Shown here piece after piece: positions 8,788-18,414 of a DNA stretch of 64,000 bases. Location of the stretch: NCBI RefSeq assembly GCF_022012335.1, contig NZ_JAKLTO010000001.1:496001-560000 (forward strand). Reading direction: 5' to 3'. The translations under genes and the position numbers were made by a program. The stretch comes from Flavobacterium sp. SM15. Its GTDB lineage: Bacteria; Bacteroidota; Bacteroidia; Flavobacteriales; Flavobacteriaceae. Positions within the stretch are counted from its first letter, which is position 1, and every line of letters begins with the position of its first letter. A model generated the notes under the pieces. That model saw only the letters and a program-made list of their open reading frames with translations. It searched no databases and was not told where the DNA came from.

Positions 8788-10095
8788 GTGTTTCGACTAT
8801 TTGACTTATCGCTTCGTTTGAACGGTTTCCCAATTAAGGAAGCAAAACAGGCTTTTGCCAAAATTGTTGCCCGTCCGGAGAAAGGTTATACCCAATATTT
8901 AGAAAACAAACGCAACGAAATTGTTCAGTTTCATTTCAAACACAATGCTTTTTACAGACAACTCGCCGGCAGTTCAGAATTCTCTAGTTGGGAAGATCTT
9001 CCGGTAGTAACCAAAAGCGATTTCCAAAAACCTTTAACCGAACGATTATCCGATGGATTTACACCCAAAAACGTATACATCAACCGAACGTCCGGTTCCA
9101 GTGGCGATCCGTTCATTTTTGCCAAAGATAAATTTTGCCACGCGCTTATCTGGGCTTCGGCTTTTTATCGTTTCGGATGGCACGGTATTGATTTCAACAC
9201 TTCGTTTCAGGCTCGGTTTTATGGCTATCCTGTAAATTTCACCGATGCTTTAAAACTGAAAATAAAAGATTATTTCGCCAACAGGTACCGTTTACCGCTC
9301 TTGGATTTATCGGAACCTTCACTGGATAATTTTATCCGGATCTTTTCGAGAAAAAAAATAAATTACATCAACGGTTATACCAGTTCTTTGGTGATTTTTG
9401 CCAAACATTTAAAAAAACGGAACCTGATTTTGCAGTCCGTTTGTCCTGGCTTGAAAGTTTGTGTGGTCACTTCCGAAATGCTTTTTGAAGACGACAAAAA
9501 ACTGCTGGAATCCCAATTCGGTGTGCCGGTCGTAAACGAATACGGAGCCTCGGAATTGGACATCATCGCCTTTCAGAACAAAGAAAACCAATGGATGCTT
9601 AACACGCAATCCCTTTATATTGAAGTATTGGACGACAACAACCTGCCCGTTGCAGATGGCGAGCAAGGTAATTTGGTGATTACCTCTTTATACAACAAGG
9701 CACATCCGTTTATTCGGTATAAAATTGGAGATTGGGGAAGTATTCAGAAACTGAATGAAAAAGACTGGATCTTGAAAGAGCTGGTGGGCAGAACCAACGA
9801 CATCATTCAGCTTCCAAGCGGAAAAATAGTTCCGGGTATGGCTTTTTATGTGATTACCAAAAAAGTACTGGATCAGGACACTTCCTTGAAAGAATTTGTA
9901 GTTACTCAGAAAAAAATAGATGTTTTCGAAATCGATTACGTGAGCAGCGAGCCGTTGTCTGAAAATCGAAAAAAAGTATTAAGTTCGTTATTTGCAGACT
10001 ATCTGGAACCGAATTTATTTTTTATTTTTAACCAGAAAGAAAAGCTTCAGCGCACCAAAGCCGGCAAGCTTAAACAATTCACATCCGAACTGTAA
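8788..10095 (+). CDS. PaaK/CapK-like adenylate-forming enzyme
   Basis: This 435-residue protein resembles phenylacetate-CoA ligase and the capsule protein CapK. The ATP-binding loop is RTSGSSGDP at residues about 100-108, with VVNEYGASE and RYKIGDWG further on. The family activates a carboxylic acid as an acyl-adenylate. In polysaccharide loci it is thought to help attach an acyl or amino-acid group to a sugar, but the substrate is unknown. The start is GTG at 8788. Its stop overlaps the wecB ATG by one base (TAATG), so it heads a tight three-gene unit with wecB and a GT4 glycosyltransferase. Confidence 0.8.
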   Translation: MFRLFDLSLRLNGFPIKEAKQAFAKIVARPEKGYTQYLENKRNEIVQFHFKHNAFYRQLAGSSEFSSWEDLPVVTKSDFQKPLTERLSDGFTPKNVYINRTSGSSGDPFIFAKDKFCHALIWASAFYRFGWHGIDFNTSFQARFYGYPVNFTDALKLKIKDYFANRYRLPLLDLSEPSLDNFIRIFSRKKINYINGYTSSLVIFAKHLKKRNLILQSVCPGLKVCVVTSEMLFEDDKKLLESQFGVPVVNEYGASELDIIAFQNKENQWMLNTQSLYIEVLDDNNLPVADGEQGNLVITSLYNKAHPFIRYKIGDWGSIQKLNEKDWILKELVGRTNDIIQLPSGKIVPGMAFYVITKKVLDQDTSLKEFVVTQKKIDVFEIDYVSSEPLSENRKKVLSSLFADYLEPNLFFIFNQKEKLQRTKAGKLKQFTSEL

Positions 10096-11189
10096 TGAAA
10101 CGATTTACCATAGTAGCGGGAGCGCGGCCGAATTTTATGAAGATTGCCCCGCTGATCCATCAAATCCAGGAAAAACAACGAGAGGGAGAACCTTTTTCGT
10201 TCCGCTTGATACACACCGGGCAGCATTACGATAAAAACCTGAGCGAAACCTTTTTTGAAGAACTAAACATCCCTAAACCGGATGCCAATTTACAAGTAGG
10301 TGGCGGCACGCAAGCCGAACAAACCGCGGGGATTATGATTGGTTTTGAAAAAGAACTCGCTGAGCACCCTACCGATCTGGTGATTGTGGTGGGTGATGTG
10401 ACTTCTACTATGGCCTGTAGTATTGTGGCTAAGAAAGCAAATGTAAAAGTTGCCCATATCGAGGCCGGAATACGATCTTTTGATCTGACCATGCCGGAAG
10501 AAATCAACCGTATGGTAACCGACAGTATTACCGATTATTTTTTCACTACTTCTGAATTCGCCAATGAAAACCTAAGAAAAGCCGGAATTGAAGGGCACCG
10601 TATTTTCTTTGTCGGAAACATCATGATTGATTCATTGGTCAAAAACCTGGAACGTATCGAAAAAGCTTCTTTTTTTAATGATTTACAACTTGATGTTAGA
10701 AAATATTTGGTGTTAACCATGCACCGTCCTGCCAATGTGGACAATAAAGAAAATCTACAAAATTACCTGGATAACATTACTGCTTTTGCCAAAGATTTCA
10801 CCGTGGTGTTTCCGATTCATCCCAGAACAAAACCTATTGTGGATGCCATTGGAAAAGCGTACCCTAATTTGGCAATTGTAGAACCACAACCTTATTTAAA
10901 ATTCATACACTTGCTTAAAAATGCTTCGGGAGTTGTTACCGATTCTGGTGGAATTACCGAAGAAGCCACATATCTGCACATTCCTTGCATCACTTTACGC
11001 GAAAACACGGAACGCCCGGAAACGTGTACTTTGGGAAGCAATGTTTTAGTAGGGAACGATGTTGATGCCCTAAAGGAAAACATCGAAAAAATCTCGAATA
11101 AGAACTGGAAGAAAGTACAGGTTCCTGAACTTTGGGATGGCGCTACCGCAAAACGAATTGTCGAAATCTTATCCGATTTACCTCTTTAA
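10095..11189 (+). CDS. wecB: UDP-N-acetylglucosamine 2-epimerase (non-hydrolysing)
   Basis: The 364-residue enzyme interconverts UDP-GlcNAc and UDP-ManNAc. Visible motifs are GARPNFMKIAPL near the N-terminus, THTGQHYD-like sequence around residue 45, HIEAGIRSFD and VTDSGGITEEA near residue 283 with a following RENTERPET segment. Length is typical. It overlaps the genes on both sides by one base, so translation is probably coupled. No UDP-ManNAc dehydrogenase (wecC) lies in the window, so the product is either ManNAc itself or is oxidised by an enzyme encoded elsewhere. Confidence 0.92.
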   Translation: MKRFTIVAGARPNFMKIAPLIHQIQEKQREGEPFSFRLIHTGQHYDKNLSETFFEELNIPKPDANLQVGGGTQAEQTAGIMIGFEKELAEHPTDLVIVVGDVTSTMACSIVAKKANVKVAHIEAGIRSFDLTMPEEINRMVTDSITDYFFTTSEFANENLRKAGIEGHRIFFVGNIMIDSLVKNLERIEKASFFNDLQLDVRKYLVLTMHRPANVDNKENLQNYLDNITAFAKDFTVVFPIHPRTKPIVDAIGKAYPNLAIVEPQPYLKFIHLLKNASGVVTDSGGITEEATYLHIPCITLRENTERPETCTLGSNVLVGNDVDALKENIEKISNKNWKKVQVPELWDGATAKRIVEILSDLPL

Positions 11190-12355
11190 TGCAAGACCTT
11201 TTAATCATATCGAATTATTACCCTCCGGAAACCGGTGCAGCAGCAAACCGCATTGAAACTTTAGCGCATGGGCTTCGGGATAAAGGCTGGAAGGTTTCGG
11301 TTTTATGCCCTTTGCCAAATTATCCGGACGGTAAAATTTTCGGGGGTTTCAAAGGTAAAATTAAACACAAATCAATAGAAAAAGACATTACCGTTTACCG
11401 TACCTGGGTTTATCCGAGTAATTCCAAAAACAAGATTATCCGCTTGATTTCCATGCTTTCGTTTTCGTTTTCATTAAGTGTCTTTTTGTTGTTCACAAAG
11501 ACGCCCAAGAAAGTAATTATTCAGTCGCCTCCTTTGTTTGTGGCTTTTTTTAGCGTGCTTGTGAATCGTCTCAAAGGCAAAAAAATCATTCTGAACGTTT
11601 CCGATTTATGGCCTTTAGCGGGAAAGGAATTAGGGGTAATGAAAGAGAGTTTCAGCTACAGAATGCTCGAGCGAATCGAACGTTATAATTACCGTAATGC
11701 GGCTCTTGTTTTAGGTCAATCTCAGGAAATTTGTACCCATGTAAACCAACGGGTTGCCACACCCGCTCTACTGTACCGCAACTTTCCAAAATTTCAAACC
11801 CAACCAAAGCAGACACAACAAGCAGCTACTGAAATACATTTGGTTTACGCCGGTTTATTAGGCGTGGCGCAAGGAATTGTAACGCTGTGTAAAAACATTC
11901 AACTTCCGGAAAATGTTGTTTTGGATATTTATGGCAATGGGGCAGAAAAAGCCGAACTCATCCAATTCATTGAAAAAAATCCTAATAGAAACATTTACTT
12001 TCACGGGGAATTGACCCGACCAGAACTCCATAAAATACTTACCCATCAGGCAGACTATGCCTTGATTCCGTTGGTAAACCGAATTTACGGATCAGTACCT
12101 TCAAAAATATTTGAAATGGCACACATCGGATTGCCTATTCTGTATATTGCCGGTGGAGAAGGTGGTGAGGTAGTTACGGAAAACCACTTGGGAACGGTTA
12201 TTGAACCAGGGGATTTCAGCTCTTTGAATGAGGCCCTTAAACTGCTTTCTAAAATCAATCCCGAAACTCGAAAAAAAATACAGGAAAAGGCTCAGGTTTC
12301 ATTTTCGTTTGACAAGCAATTGGAAGTGATCAACCAAGCAATCAGTATGCTTTAG
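11189..12355 (+). CDS. Glycosyltransferase family 4
   Basis: I start this 388-residue protein at ATG 11189, which overlaps the wecB stop by one base (TAATG). An upstream start at 11132 would lie inside wecB. The N-terminus (LIISNYYPPETGAAANRI) and the C-terminal EGGEVV segment fit GT-B glycosyltransferases of family 4, of the WbuB type that often transfers a ManNAc-derived or Fuc-type sugar. The fit with the neighbouring epimerase suggests it uses the sugar that WecB supplies, but that is inference. Its stop overlaps the convergent initiating transferase gene. Confidence 0.85.
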   Translation: MQDLLIISNYYPPETGAAANRIETLAHGLRDKGWKVSVLCPLPNYPDGKIFGGFKGKIKHKSIEKDITVYRTWVYPSNSKNKIIRLISMLSFSFSLSVFLLFTKTPKKVIIQSPPLFVAFFSVLVNRLKGKKIILNVSDLWPLAGKELGVMKESFSYRMLERIERYNYRNAALVLGQSQEICTHVNQRVATPALLYRNFPKFQTQPKQTQQAATEIHLVYAGLLGVAQGIVTLCKNIQLPENVVLDIYGNGAEKAELIQFIEKNPNRNIYFHGELTRPELHKILTHQADYALIPLVNRIYGSVPSKIFEMAHIGLPILYIAGGEGGEVVTENHLGTVIEPGDFSSLNEALKLLSKINPETRKKIQEKAQVSFSFDKQLEVINQAISML

Positions 12356-13704
12356 TATGCTTTCTCTTCTCCCTTTAATGCGTTATAAACTGTTGTGAAT
12401 ACAATTTTCATGTCCAGAAGCAAAGACCAATTCTCTAAATAAAAGATATCATATTTAACACGGTTGATGATGTCTCTGTCGGATTCAACTTCGCCGCGGT
12501 AACCATTGGTTTGTGCAAGCCCGGTAATTCCCGGCTTAATAAAATGACGCACCATGAATTTATCCACGCTTCGTGCATACATCTCGGTATGGCTTACCAT
12601 GTGAGGTCGTGGGCCAACAACCGACATGTCCCCAAGTAAAACGTTGAAAAATTGAGGCAATTCATCAATACTTGTTTTTCGGATAAATTTTCCTATGTTG
12701 GTAATTCTTGGGTCGTTTTTGGAAACCTGTTCAAGGTCGGCAATTTCATTGGGACGCATCGATCGGAATTTATAACAATCGAATTCGTGGTAATTCAGAC
12801 CGTTTCTTCTTTGTTTAAAAAAGACCGGACCTTTCGACTCGCGTTTGATCAGTACAGCTAAAATTGGTGTTAACCATGAGAGCAAAAGAACCACAACGAC
12901 TAAGGATAAGATAATGTCAAAACCTCGTTTCAGTATTTTATTCGTAGTCTTGTCCAGTGGAATATTTCTTAGGGAAACCACCGGAATGTAACCGTAATAA
13001 TCAAACTTGATATTATGTGAAAAAATCTTATTATCATCCGGTAAAAACTTCAGCACTTTAAGGTTGTTATCGGTGAAATCTATTACCTGGTTAACCTCTT
13101 CATTTTCCAAATCGGAAAGTGAACAATAAATTTCATCGATTGCGTTGTCCGACACAAACTTTAAACATGCCTCAATTTGCTGTTGCTTTTTTCCATTAAC
13201 ACTAAAGGTATCTACCAATTTGTAGCCGTAATCCGGGTTTTCATTAAAAAAATCTGCCAGCTGCGACACGCTTTTACTGTTTCCTAAGATCACAACCCTT
13301 CTGAAATTTCCACCAAAAACAACTCGAAAACGCTTTAAAAAATAATACACAAAAAGTTTGATTGCCGACACAGTTACCACTGATAGTGTTGTAAACTGAA
13401 TGATCTGTGACGGTTTGGAAAACTCCAAAAAATACCCTAAATAGGCAAAATTAAGGATGACAAACAAACAATATTGTTTTAGGATTTTGCCAAGAATATC
13501 AATTACTTTGGTATAGCGGTACACTTCATAAAAGCCTACATTCAAAGCAATAATAACCCATGAAACGGAAATAAAAAGATGGTAATAGAACTCATTCAAA
13601 GACTCCAATAAAATATTGGCTGCCAGCAAATTAATAATAATTAAATCTAGCAGATAAGTAACGGGCCTTAAATACCCCGAATATCTTCCGGTTTGTCTTC
13701 TCAC
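12352..13704 (-). CDS. Polyprenyl glycosylphosphotransferase (WcaJ/WbaP type), initiating enzyme
   Basis: The 450-residue protein transfers a sugar-1-phosphate to undecaprenyl phosphate, the first step of a Wzx/Wzy-type polysaccharide. The N-terminal 110 residues hold about four membrane helices. A CoA-binding-like Rossmann domain follows (VVILGNSKSVSQLADFF). The C-terminal catalytic domain starts at KRGFDIILS and holds FKQRRNG, YKFRSMR, IRKTSIDELPQFFNVL and MSVVGPRPH. It is the last gene of the minus-strand block beginning at 18309. Its stop overlaps the + strand GT4 stop by 4 bp. Confidence 0.9.
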   Translation of the reverse strand: MRRQTGRYSGYLRPVTYLLDLIIINLLAANILLESLNEFYYHLFISVSWVIIALNVGFYEVYRYTKVIDILGKILKQYCLFVILNFAYLGYFLEFSKPSQIIQFTTLSVVTVSAIKLFVYYFLKRFRVVFGGNFRRVVILGNSKSVSQLADFFNENPDYGYKLVDTFSVNGKKQQQIEACLKFVSDNAIDEIYCSLSDLENEEVNQVIDFTDNNLKVLKFLPDDNKIFSHNIKFDYYGYIPVVSLRNIPLDKTTNKILKRGFDIILSLVVVVLLLSWLTPILAVLIKRESKGPVFFKQRRNGLNYHEFDCYKFRSMRPNEIADLEQVSKNDPRITNIGKFIRKTSIDELPQFFNVLLGDMSVVGPRPHMVSHTEMYARSVDKFMVRHFIKPGITGLAQTNGYRGEVESDRDIINRVKYDIFYLENWSLLLDMKIVFTTVYNALKGEEKAY

Positions 13705-13710
13705 TTAGAA

Positions 13711-14694
13711 TTAAAATATAAACTTTGAAAAATCTTTATGCTCTTCTTTGGCAAGTTCTTCAGGGGAAAGTGATTTGAAATAGTCGTAGGTAAGTCGCAT
13801 TCCTTCCGAACGGGAAACTTTAGCTTCCCATCCTAAAATCTCTTTTGCCTTAGAGGTGTCCGGCTGACGTTTCATTGGATCGTTTATCGGTAATGGTCGA
13901 TACACAACCTTTTGTTGGGTTCCTGTTAACTTAATAATTTCTTCAGCAAAATCTTTTATGGTAATTTCATCAGGATTTCCAATATTTACCGGTAAATGAT
14001 AATCGGAATGCAGCAAACGGAAAATCCCTTCCACTTGATCGTCTACATAACAAAAAGAACGCGTTTGAGAGCCGTCTCCAAAAATAGTTAAATCTTCGCC
14101 GCGCAAGGCCTGACCAATAAATGCAGGGATAACCCGTCCGTCATTAAGACGCATTCTCGGCCCATATGTATTGAAAATACGAACAATTCGGGTTTCTACT
14201 CCATGAAAGGTATTGTAAGCCATGGTGATAGATTCCTGAAAACGCTTTGCTTCGTCATAAACTCCGCGCGGCCCTATTGTATTTACATTGCCATAGTACT
14301 CTTCAGTCTGAGGATGCACCAAAGGATCACCGTACACTTCTGAAGTAGAGGCTATTAAAATTCTGGCTTTTTTAACCCGAGCCAAACCTAATAAATTATG
14401 TGTTCCTAAAGAACCTACTTTAAGGGTTTGAATCGGAATTTTTAAATAATCGATAGGACTCGCCGGTGATGCAAAGTGAAGGATGTAATCAAGTTTTCCG
14501 GGAACATGGACAAATTTGGTAACATCATGGTGATAAAATTCGAAATGTTCCAGCTTAAAAAGGTGTTCAATGTTTTTCAAATCACCTGTGATAAGATTGT
14601 CCATTCCTATAACATGATAGCCTTCTTTGATAAAACGGTCGCACAAATGGGAGCCTAAAAAACCAGCAGCTCCTGTTATAAGAATTCTTTTCAT
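13711..14694 (-). CDS. UDP-glucuronate decarboxylase (UXS), SDR family
   Basis: The 327-residue enzyme converts UDP-glucuronate to UDP-xylose, using bound NAD. It shows the Rossmann motif [10 protein letters not shown] (residues 7-16), the STSEVYGDP strand, the catalytic YDEAK (Tyr146, Lys150) and the [10 protein letters not shown] segment typical of UXS. The C-terminal [15 protein letters not shown] is also family-like. It lies 6 bp upstream of the initiating transferase, so UDP-xylose or a derivative is probably a building block of this polysaccharide. No UDP-glucose dehydrogenase is present in the window. Confidence 0.88.
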   Translation of the reverse strand: MKRILITGAAGFLGSHLCDRFIKEGYHVIGMDNLITGDLKNIEHLFKLEHFEFYHHDVTKFVHVPGKLDYILHFASPASPIDYLKIPIQTLKVGSLGTHNLLGLARVKKARILIASTSEVYGDPLVHPQTEEYYGNVNTIGPRGVYDEAKRFQESITMAYNTFHGVETRIVRIFNTYGPRMRLNDGRVIPAFIGQALRGEDLTIFGDGSQTRSFCYVDDQVEGIFRLLHSDYHLPVNIGNPDEITIKDFAEEIIKLTGTQQKVVYRPLPINDPMKRQPDTSKAKEILGWEAKVSRSEGMRLTYDYFKSLSPEELAKEEHKDFSKFIF

Positions 14695-14704
14695 CGGTTA
14701 ATTT

Positions 14705-15985
14705 TTATAATTCTTTTTTGCTTTTTAAAGAGTTAAATAAGCAGTATAGAATTATAAAAAAAACTATCCCTCTTTGCCTGCAAAAAAATGATTCGGACAA
14801 AAATAACATTATCATCGTGATTGCAAAAGCAATATGAAGAAAATCTTTGTTCATAAAAGCATTTCTAATGTTTGCAAACAACATCAGCAATAAAATCAGA
14901 AAACCAAAAATTCCTAATTCGGCAAAAGTTTGGATGTACTGATTGTGGAAATTAAGATTCCCGTATTCGTAATAAAGATTGTATTCTTTGGTTTTTTCTC
15001 TGATATACCTCTGTGAGGCTTCCAGTCCGGAACCGGTTAATAAAATAGGATACTTTTTCAGGATTTCTGCAAAGATTCTGGTTTGGTAAACCCTTAAGGC
15101 TGCTCCGGGGAAAAAGTCGTTTTGTTTGAATTTTTTGTTGTGCCACGCTTGCCCTATACTTACATTGTGAACTACCACATTAGTAGTGTCAATTGGGCTT
15201 TTTAAAGTATTGTCTACAAAAGAAGTTTCGTATTCCACCAAAAACCTTTCTTTTACTTCTTTCACATAAAGGATGGAAAAAAACAAAAAGACGGTAACCG
15301 TTACTATAGTAATGAATTTTGTGCTTTGGGGGATGGGCGCAAAAAAAGCATAGTAACAAACAATGATCAGAAAATCAATGGTAATGATGCTTTTGGAAGA
15401 CAGTAAGAATAAAAAAACGGTAAGTATAGTTAAAGCCACTTTATCCAAATGGCTTTTGGATGTAATCTGAACAAAATAAAACAGCGCAAAAGAACAAAAT
15501 ACAGAAATGTAAACGGCTCCGGGATCAATTGGCACCAAATTATTGTAAAAAAACAGCGCAGTGTCTTTAGTTTTGACAAAGCTTAAAAAAGCTCGAGCCA
15601 AGAAAAACAACGCAAACAAAACCACGGAAAAACTAAATGCCTTAAATATTTTATCCAGTGATTGCCTTGAAAGTTTTAATTCCGACTGAAGAACAAACGC
15701 AAGCGGAACAACCAAAAAAGGAAGTGCTTTTTGAAGCCCAAAAAGAGAACTTTTCACATCTATACTCCATAGTAATGAAAAAAGCATCGTCAGGTATAAA
15801 GCGATCGGAAAAAAGAATTCACTCTTCAGATTAAAACTTCCTTTTTTAATTTTTAAGAACGCGAAAGATAAAAACACGATTATCGATATGCTGATGAAAA
15901 TATTCTTTAACAACAAGCTTATCAATATAATACCCAAAAGATAGACTAACGTTTGGGTTGTATTATCTCGTATTGTTTTAAACAT
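14705..15985 (-). CDS. O-antigen ligase/polymerase family membrane protein (copy 1)
   Basis: The 426-residue protein has about eleven hydrophobic segments and one long periplasmic loop (about residues 235-340). The loop ends in NFHNQYIQTFAELG, a motif of the WaaL/Wzy O-antigen ligase family. Such proteins join or polymerise undecaprenyl-linked glycans at the outer face of the inner membrane. It is 9 bp downstream of a clear paralogue: both have the NFHNQY-QT-ELG motif and an ESF-(x)2-RQ-G segment near the C-terminus. Which copy is ligase and which is polymerase cannot be decided from sequence. Confidence 0.82.
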   Translation of the reverse strand: MFKTIRDNTTQTLVYLLGIILISLLLKNIFISISIIVFLSFAFLKIKKGSFNLKSEFFFPIALYLTMLFSLLWSIDVKSSLFGLQKALPFLVVPLAFVLQSELKLSRQSLDKIFKAFSFSVVLFALFFLARAFLSFVKTKDTALFFYNNLVPIDPGAVYISVFCSFALFYFVQITSKSHLDKVALTILTVFLFLLSSKSIITIDFLIIVCYYAFFAPIPQSTKFITIVTVTVFLFFSILYVKEVKERFLVEYETSFVDNTLKSPIDTTNVVVHNVSIGQAWHNKKFKQNDFFPGAALRVYQTRIFAEILKKYPILLTGSGLEASQRYIREKTKEYNLYYEYGNLNFHNQYIQTFAELGIFGFLILLLMLFANIRNAFMNKDFLHIAFAITMIMLFLSESFFCRQRGIVFFIILYCLFNSLKSKKEL

Positions 15986-15994
15986 AACTTTATA

Positions 15995-17227
15995 CTACTT
16001 TTTATTGATTGCAGATTTTTGATCCTCTTCTCCGGTGTTCAAAAAAGAAAAAACCAAACTGTACATGGTTGCAAATAAAAACACTCCCTTTTGACGGCTT
16101 AAAAACGATTCTGTAAAAAAAGCAATCATAAACAACATTATAACCACCAATTGGTATGCGTTCTTAAACCTAAAAGCCTTAAAAAATAACCAAAACAACA
16201 ACCCTAGACCAATAAAGCCTAACTCTCCCAAGGTTTGTAAATATTGATTGTGGAAATTTATATAAAAATAACCTTTATACAGATTATAATAGCTAAAATA
16301 TTGGTTTAAAAGATAATCGATATTGTAAAGTCCTAATCCGAAGATCCCAATCTGGTGGTTTTGAATCATCTCACCCATGATCCTCCATTGGAACAAACGA
16401 ACCTCGAAACCACTGAATTTGTAGTTATAAAAATCCTGCCCTATCCATACAAAATCGGCATTAACACTCAACTCTCTTATAAATCTTTGCTTTACTGGAT
16501 TGTCAAAGACAATTAAAACCAAAAGAGCAACAAGCAGAACCGTTGAAATTACTAAAACCTTTTTACGGTTTTCTTTGTGATTAAACAAGGTGATTAACGA
16601 GAGAAAAAAAGTAGATACAATAATGTTTTTAGAGGATAAAAAAAATAAAAAAACACCTAACAATGCAATTACCACATAATCTTTTACTGTGTTGTTTGGC
16701 AGATTGATTCCGATTAATATACAAACAGCTACGGCTAATGAAATGTAAATAGCATTATTCTCAAAAAGCGAAACCAAACCATGGTAAAAGAAATGGCTAA
16801 AACTATGGTCTTTGAAAAAAAGAATCGTGGCATTTATAAAACACGCCAAAAAGTACAAAAGAAGGCAAAGGCTGAAAACCCGTATTGTTTTTCTTAAGTC
16901 TGAAGTGTTAAATCTGGAATATTGTGAGAGTAAAACCGGAATAATTGCTAAGGGCAACGTAGAGTAAATTCCTTTTGCTGTAACCGAAACATTAGTAGTC
17001 CAAAATAAAGACAGTGCTCCAAAGAGAAAAAAAACTATCATTGGCACCAAGCTTTTATTGAAAAATACTTTTCTGTTTTGCACCCATTGAAAAACAAACA
17101 GGGCCAATAGAAGCCCTAAAAAAATATTTCCAATGGCATACTTGAAAAGTATAGTCGATAAAAACAAACCCCAGATAATGGGTTTATTATTTTCAACAAT
17201 GCCTAGTATTTCTTTTCCTGAACGCAT
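15995..17227 (-). CDS. O-antigen ligase/polymerase family membrane protein (copy 2)
   Basis: This 410-residue polytopic protein is the tandem paralogue of the gene at 14705. It has NFHNQYLQTLGELG at the end of its large periplasmic loop, and ESFLSRQKG near the C-terminus. The start at 17227 overlaps the upstream glycosyltransferase by 25 bp; no internal Met close by gives a better fit. It probably attaches or polymerises the repeat unit at the periplasmic face. Confidence 0.82.
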   Translation of the reverse strand: MRSGKEILGIVENNKPIIWGLFLSTILFKYAIGNIFLGLLLALFVFQWVQNRKVFFNKSLVPMIVFFLFGALSLFWTTNVSVTAKGIYSTLPLAIIPVLLSQYSRFNTSDLRKTIRVFSLCLLLYFLACFINATILFFKDHSFSHFFYHGLVSLFENNAIYISLAVAVCILIGINLPNNTVKDYVVIALLGVFLFFLSSKNIIVSTFFLSLITLFNHKENRKKVLVISTVLLVALLVLIVFDNPVKQRFIRELSVNADFVWIGQDFYNYKFSGFEVRLFQWRIMGEMIQNHQIGIFGLGLYNIDYLLNQYFSYYNLYKGYFYINFHNQYLQTLGELGFIGLGLLFWLFFKAFRFKNAYQLVVIMLFMIAFFTESFLSRQKGVFLFATMYSLVFSFLNTGEEDQKSAINKK

Positions 17228-18309
17228 TTCTCTATAAAATCTAAATAGGCTTTATTTATTACTTCCCAATCAAATTGGTATCGGATTTTGTTTTTATTGT
17301 TTTCTACTTTATTTGCAATAGCCACTTGGTTTTTGTCTAAAGACAAGTGTGAAGCCAATTGATCATCGTCTGAAAAATAAAACGCATCTTCTGCCAAAAT
17401 CGATTTGTTGAACACGTTATCATGAGCTACAATACAACAGCTACATGCCATCGCCTCTAAAAGTGAAGGGTTGGTTCCTCCTACCGAATGTCCGTGAAAA
17501 TACAAATTAGAATAATAGCGAAGGTTGTCCAAAACGTTCATATCATAAATCGATCCCAAAAACTCTATGGATGGATGTGAGCCGTAGGTTTCAAACAAGT
17601 ATTTGCCAAACTTGGTCCCGTTGTGGTTGCCGATCAGCAATAATTTCCTTGGGGATTCTTTTTTAATGTACCCCTTAACAATGATTTCTATATTGTTCTC
17701 GGGCTCCATTCTTGCAATCAACAAATCGTAAGAATACGGCGACTCTACAATATGCTTGATTTTTCCAAAATCGGGGGTTTCAAACAGTGTAGCGCCATAG
17801 GCAATGTATTCTGAGTCTTTTTGGTATTTTTTCTTTAAAAATTCCTGAATTCCTATCGAGTCAGAAATAAGGTAATCACTGTGCTTTACCGCTAATTTTT
17901 CGGCGAATTTTAAAAACCGCTGAACCATAGGACTGTACTTGGTGCGCTTCCATTCCAAGCCGTCCATATTGGTAACAATAAGTGCTTTCCTTGGAAACAA
18001 AAAAGACCAAATACTGCTGCTGGTATATCCTAATTGCAAAATCACATCAAAATTTCTTTTTCTGGCATCCAGTATGCAGTTCAAATCGTAAATAAATTGC
18101 CCGGCCGTTCCGATTTTATCTTCGGCATCCGAACAAACTATACGGGGTACGTTTTGGTATTTTTCCTCTTTATACGGGTGAATCGAAGAACAATACACAT
18201 AAACTTCCACTCCTTTTTTTTGAAGGTAAACAGAAAAAAACTCGGCAAATTGTTCAAATCCTCCGTGGTAGTTTGGAATCCCTCTTGTGCCAAGTATAGC
18301 TATTTTCAT
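17203..18309 (-). CDS. Glycosyltransferase with N-terminal DUF1972 (rhamnosyltransferase-like)
   Basis: The 368-residue protein opens with ILGTRGIPNYHGGFEQFAEF, which marks the DUF1972/WsaF-like GT-B group. A C-terminal half follows with HSVGGTNPSLLEAMAC, the nucleotide-sugar binding end. Many members are rhamnosyltransferases, which suits the rfbBACD genes in this locus, but the substrate is not proven. It is the first gene of the block running 18309 to 12352 and has a good -7 element 20 bp upstream. Confidence 0.85.
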   Translation of the reverse strand: MKIAILGTRGIPNYHGGFEQFAEFFSVYLQKKGVEVYVYCSSIHPYKEEKYQNVPRIVCSDAEDKIGTAGQFIYDLNCILDARKRNFDVILQLGYTSSSIWSFLFPRKALIVTNMDGLEWKRTKYSPMVQRFLKFAEKLAVKHSDYLISDSIGIQEFLKKKYQKDSEYIAYGATLFETPDFGKIKHIVESPYSYDLLIARMEPENNIEIIVKGYIKKESPRKLLLIGNHNGTKFGKYLFETYGSHPSIEFLGSIYDMNVLDNLRYYSNLYFHGHSVGGTNPSLLEAMACSCCIVAHDNVFNKSILAEDAFYFSDDDQLASHLSLDKNQVAIANKVENNKNKIRYQFDWEVINKAYLDFIEKCVQEKKY

Positions 18310-18328
18310 TTTTTGAAGCAGTTTTGGG

Positions 18329-18336
18329 CAAAAATA
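18329..18336 (-). promoter_or_regulatory. Candidate -7 element of the 18309-12352 block
   Basis: On the minus strand this reads TATTTTTG, a match to TAnnTTTG, 19 bp before the start at 18309. It would drive five or more genes down to the initiating transferase. Confidence 0.45.
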
Positions 18337-18389
18337 TAGAATTTAAATGTAAAACCCATCGATATTTAGTAGGCTTTTCAATAATTTTC

Positions 18390-18397
18390 TATCTTTG
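18390..18397 (+). promoter_or_regulatory. Candidate -7 element of lipoprotein gene 1
   Basis: TATCTTTG fits TAnnTTTG, 17 bp before the lipoprotein ATG. It is divergent from the element at 18329-18336. Confidence 0.5.
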
Positions 18398-18414
18398 AAA
18401 TCCAATTCTTTTTT

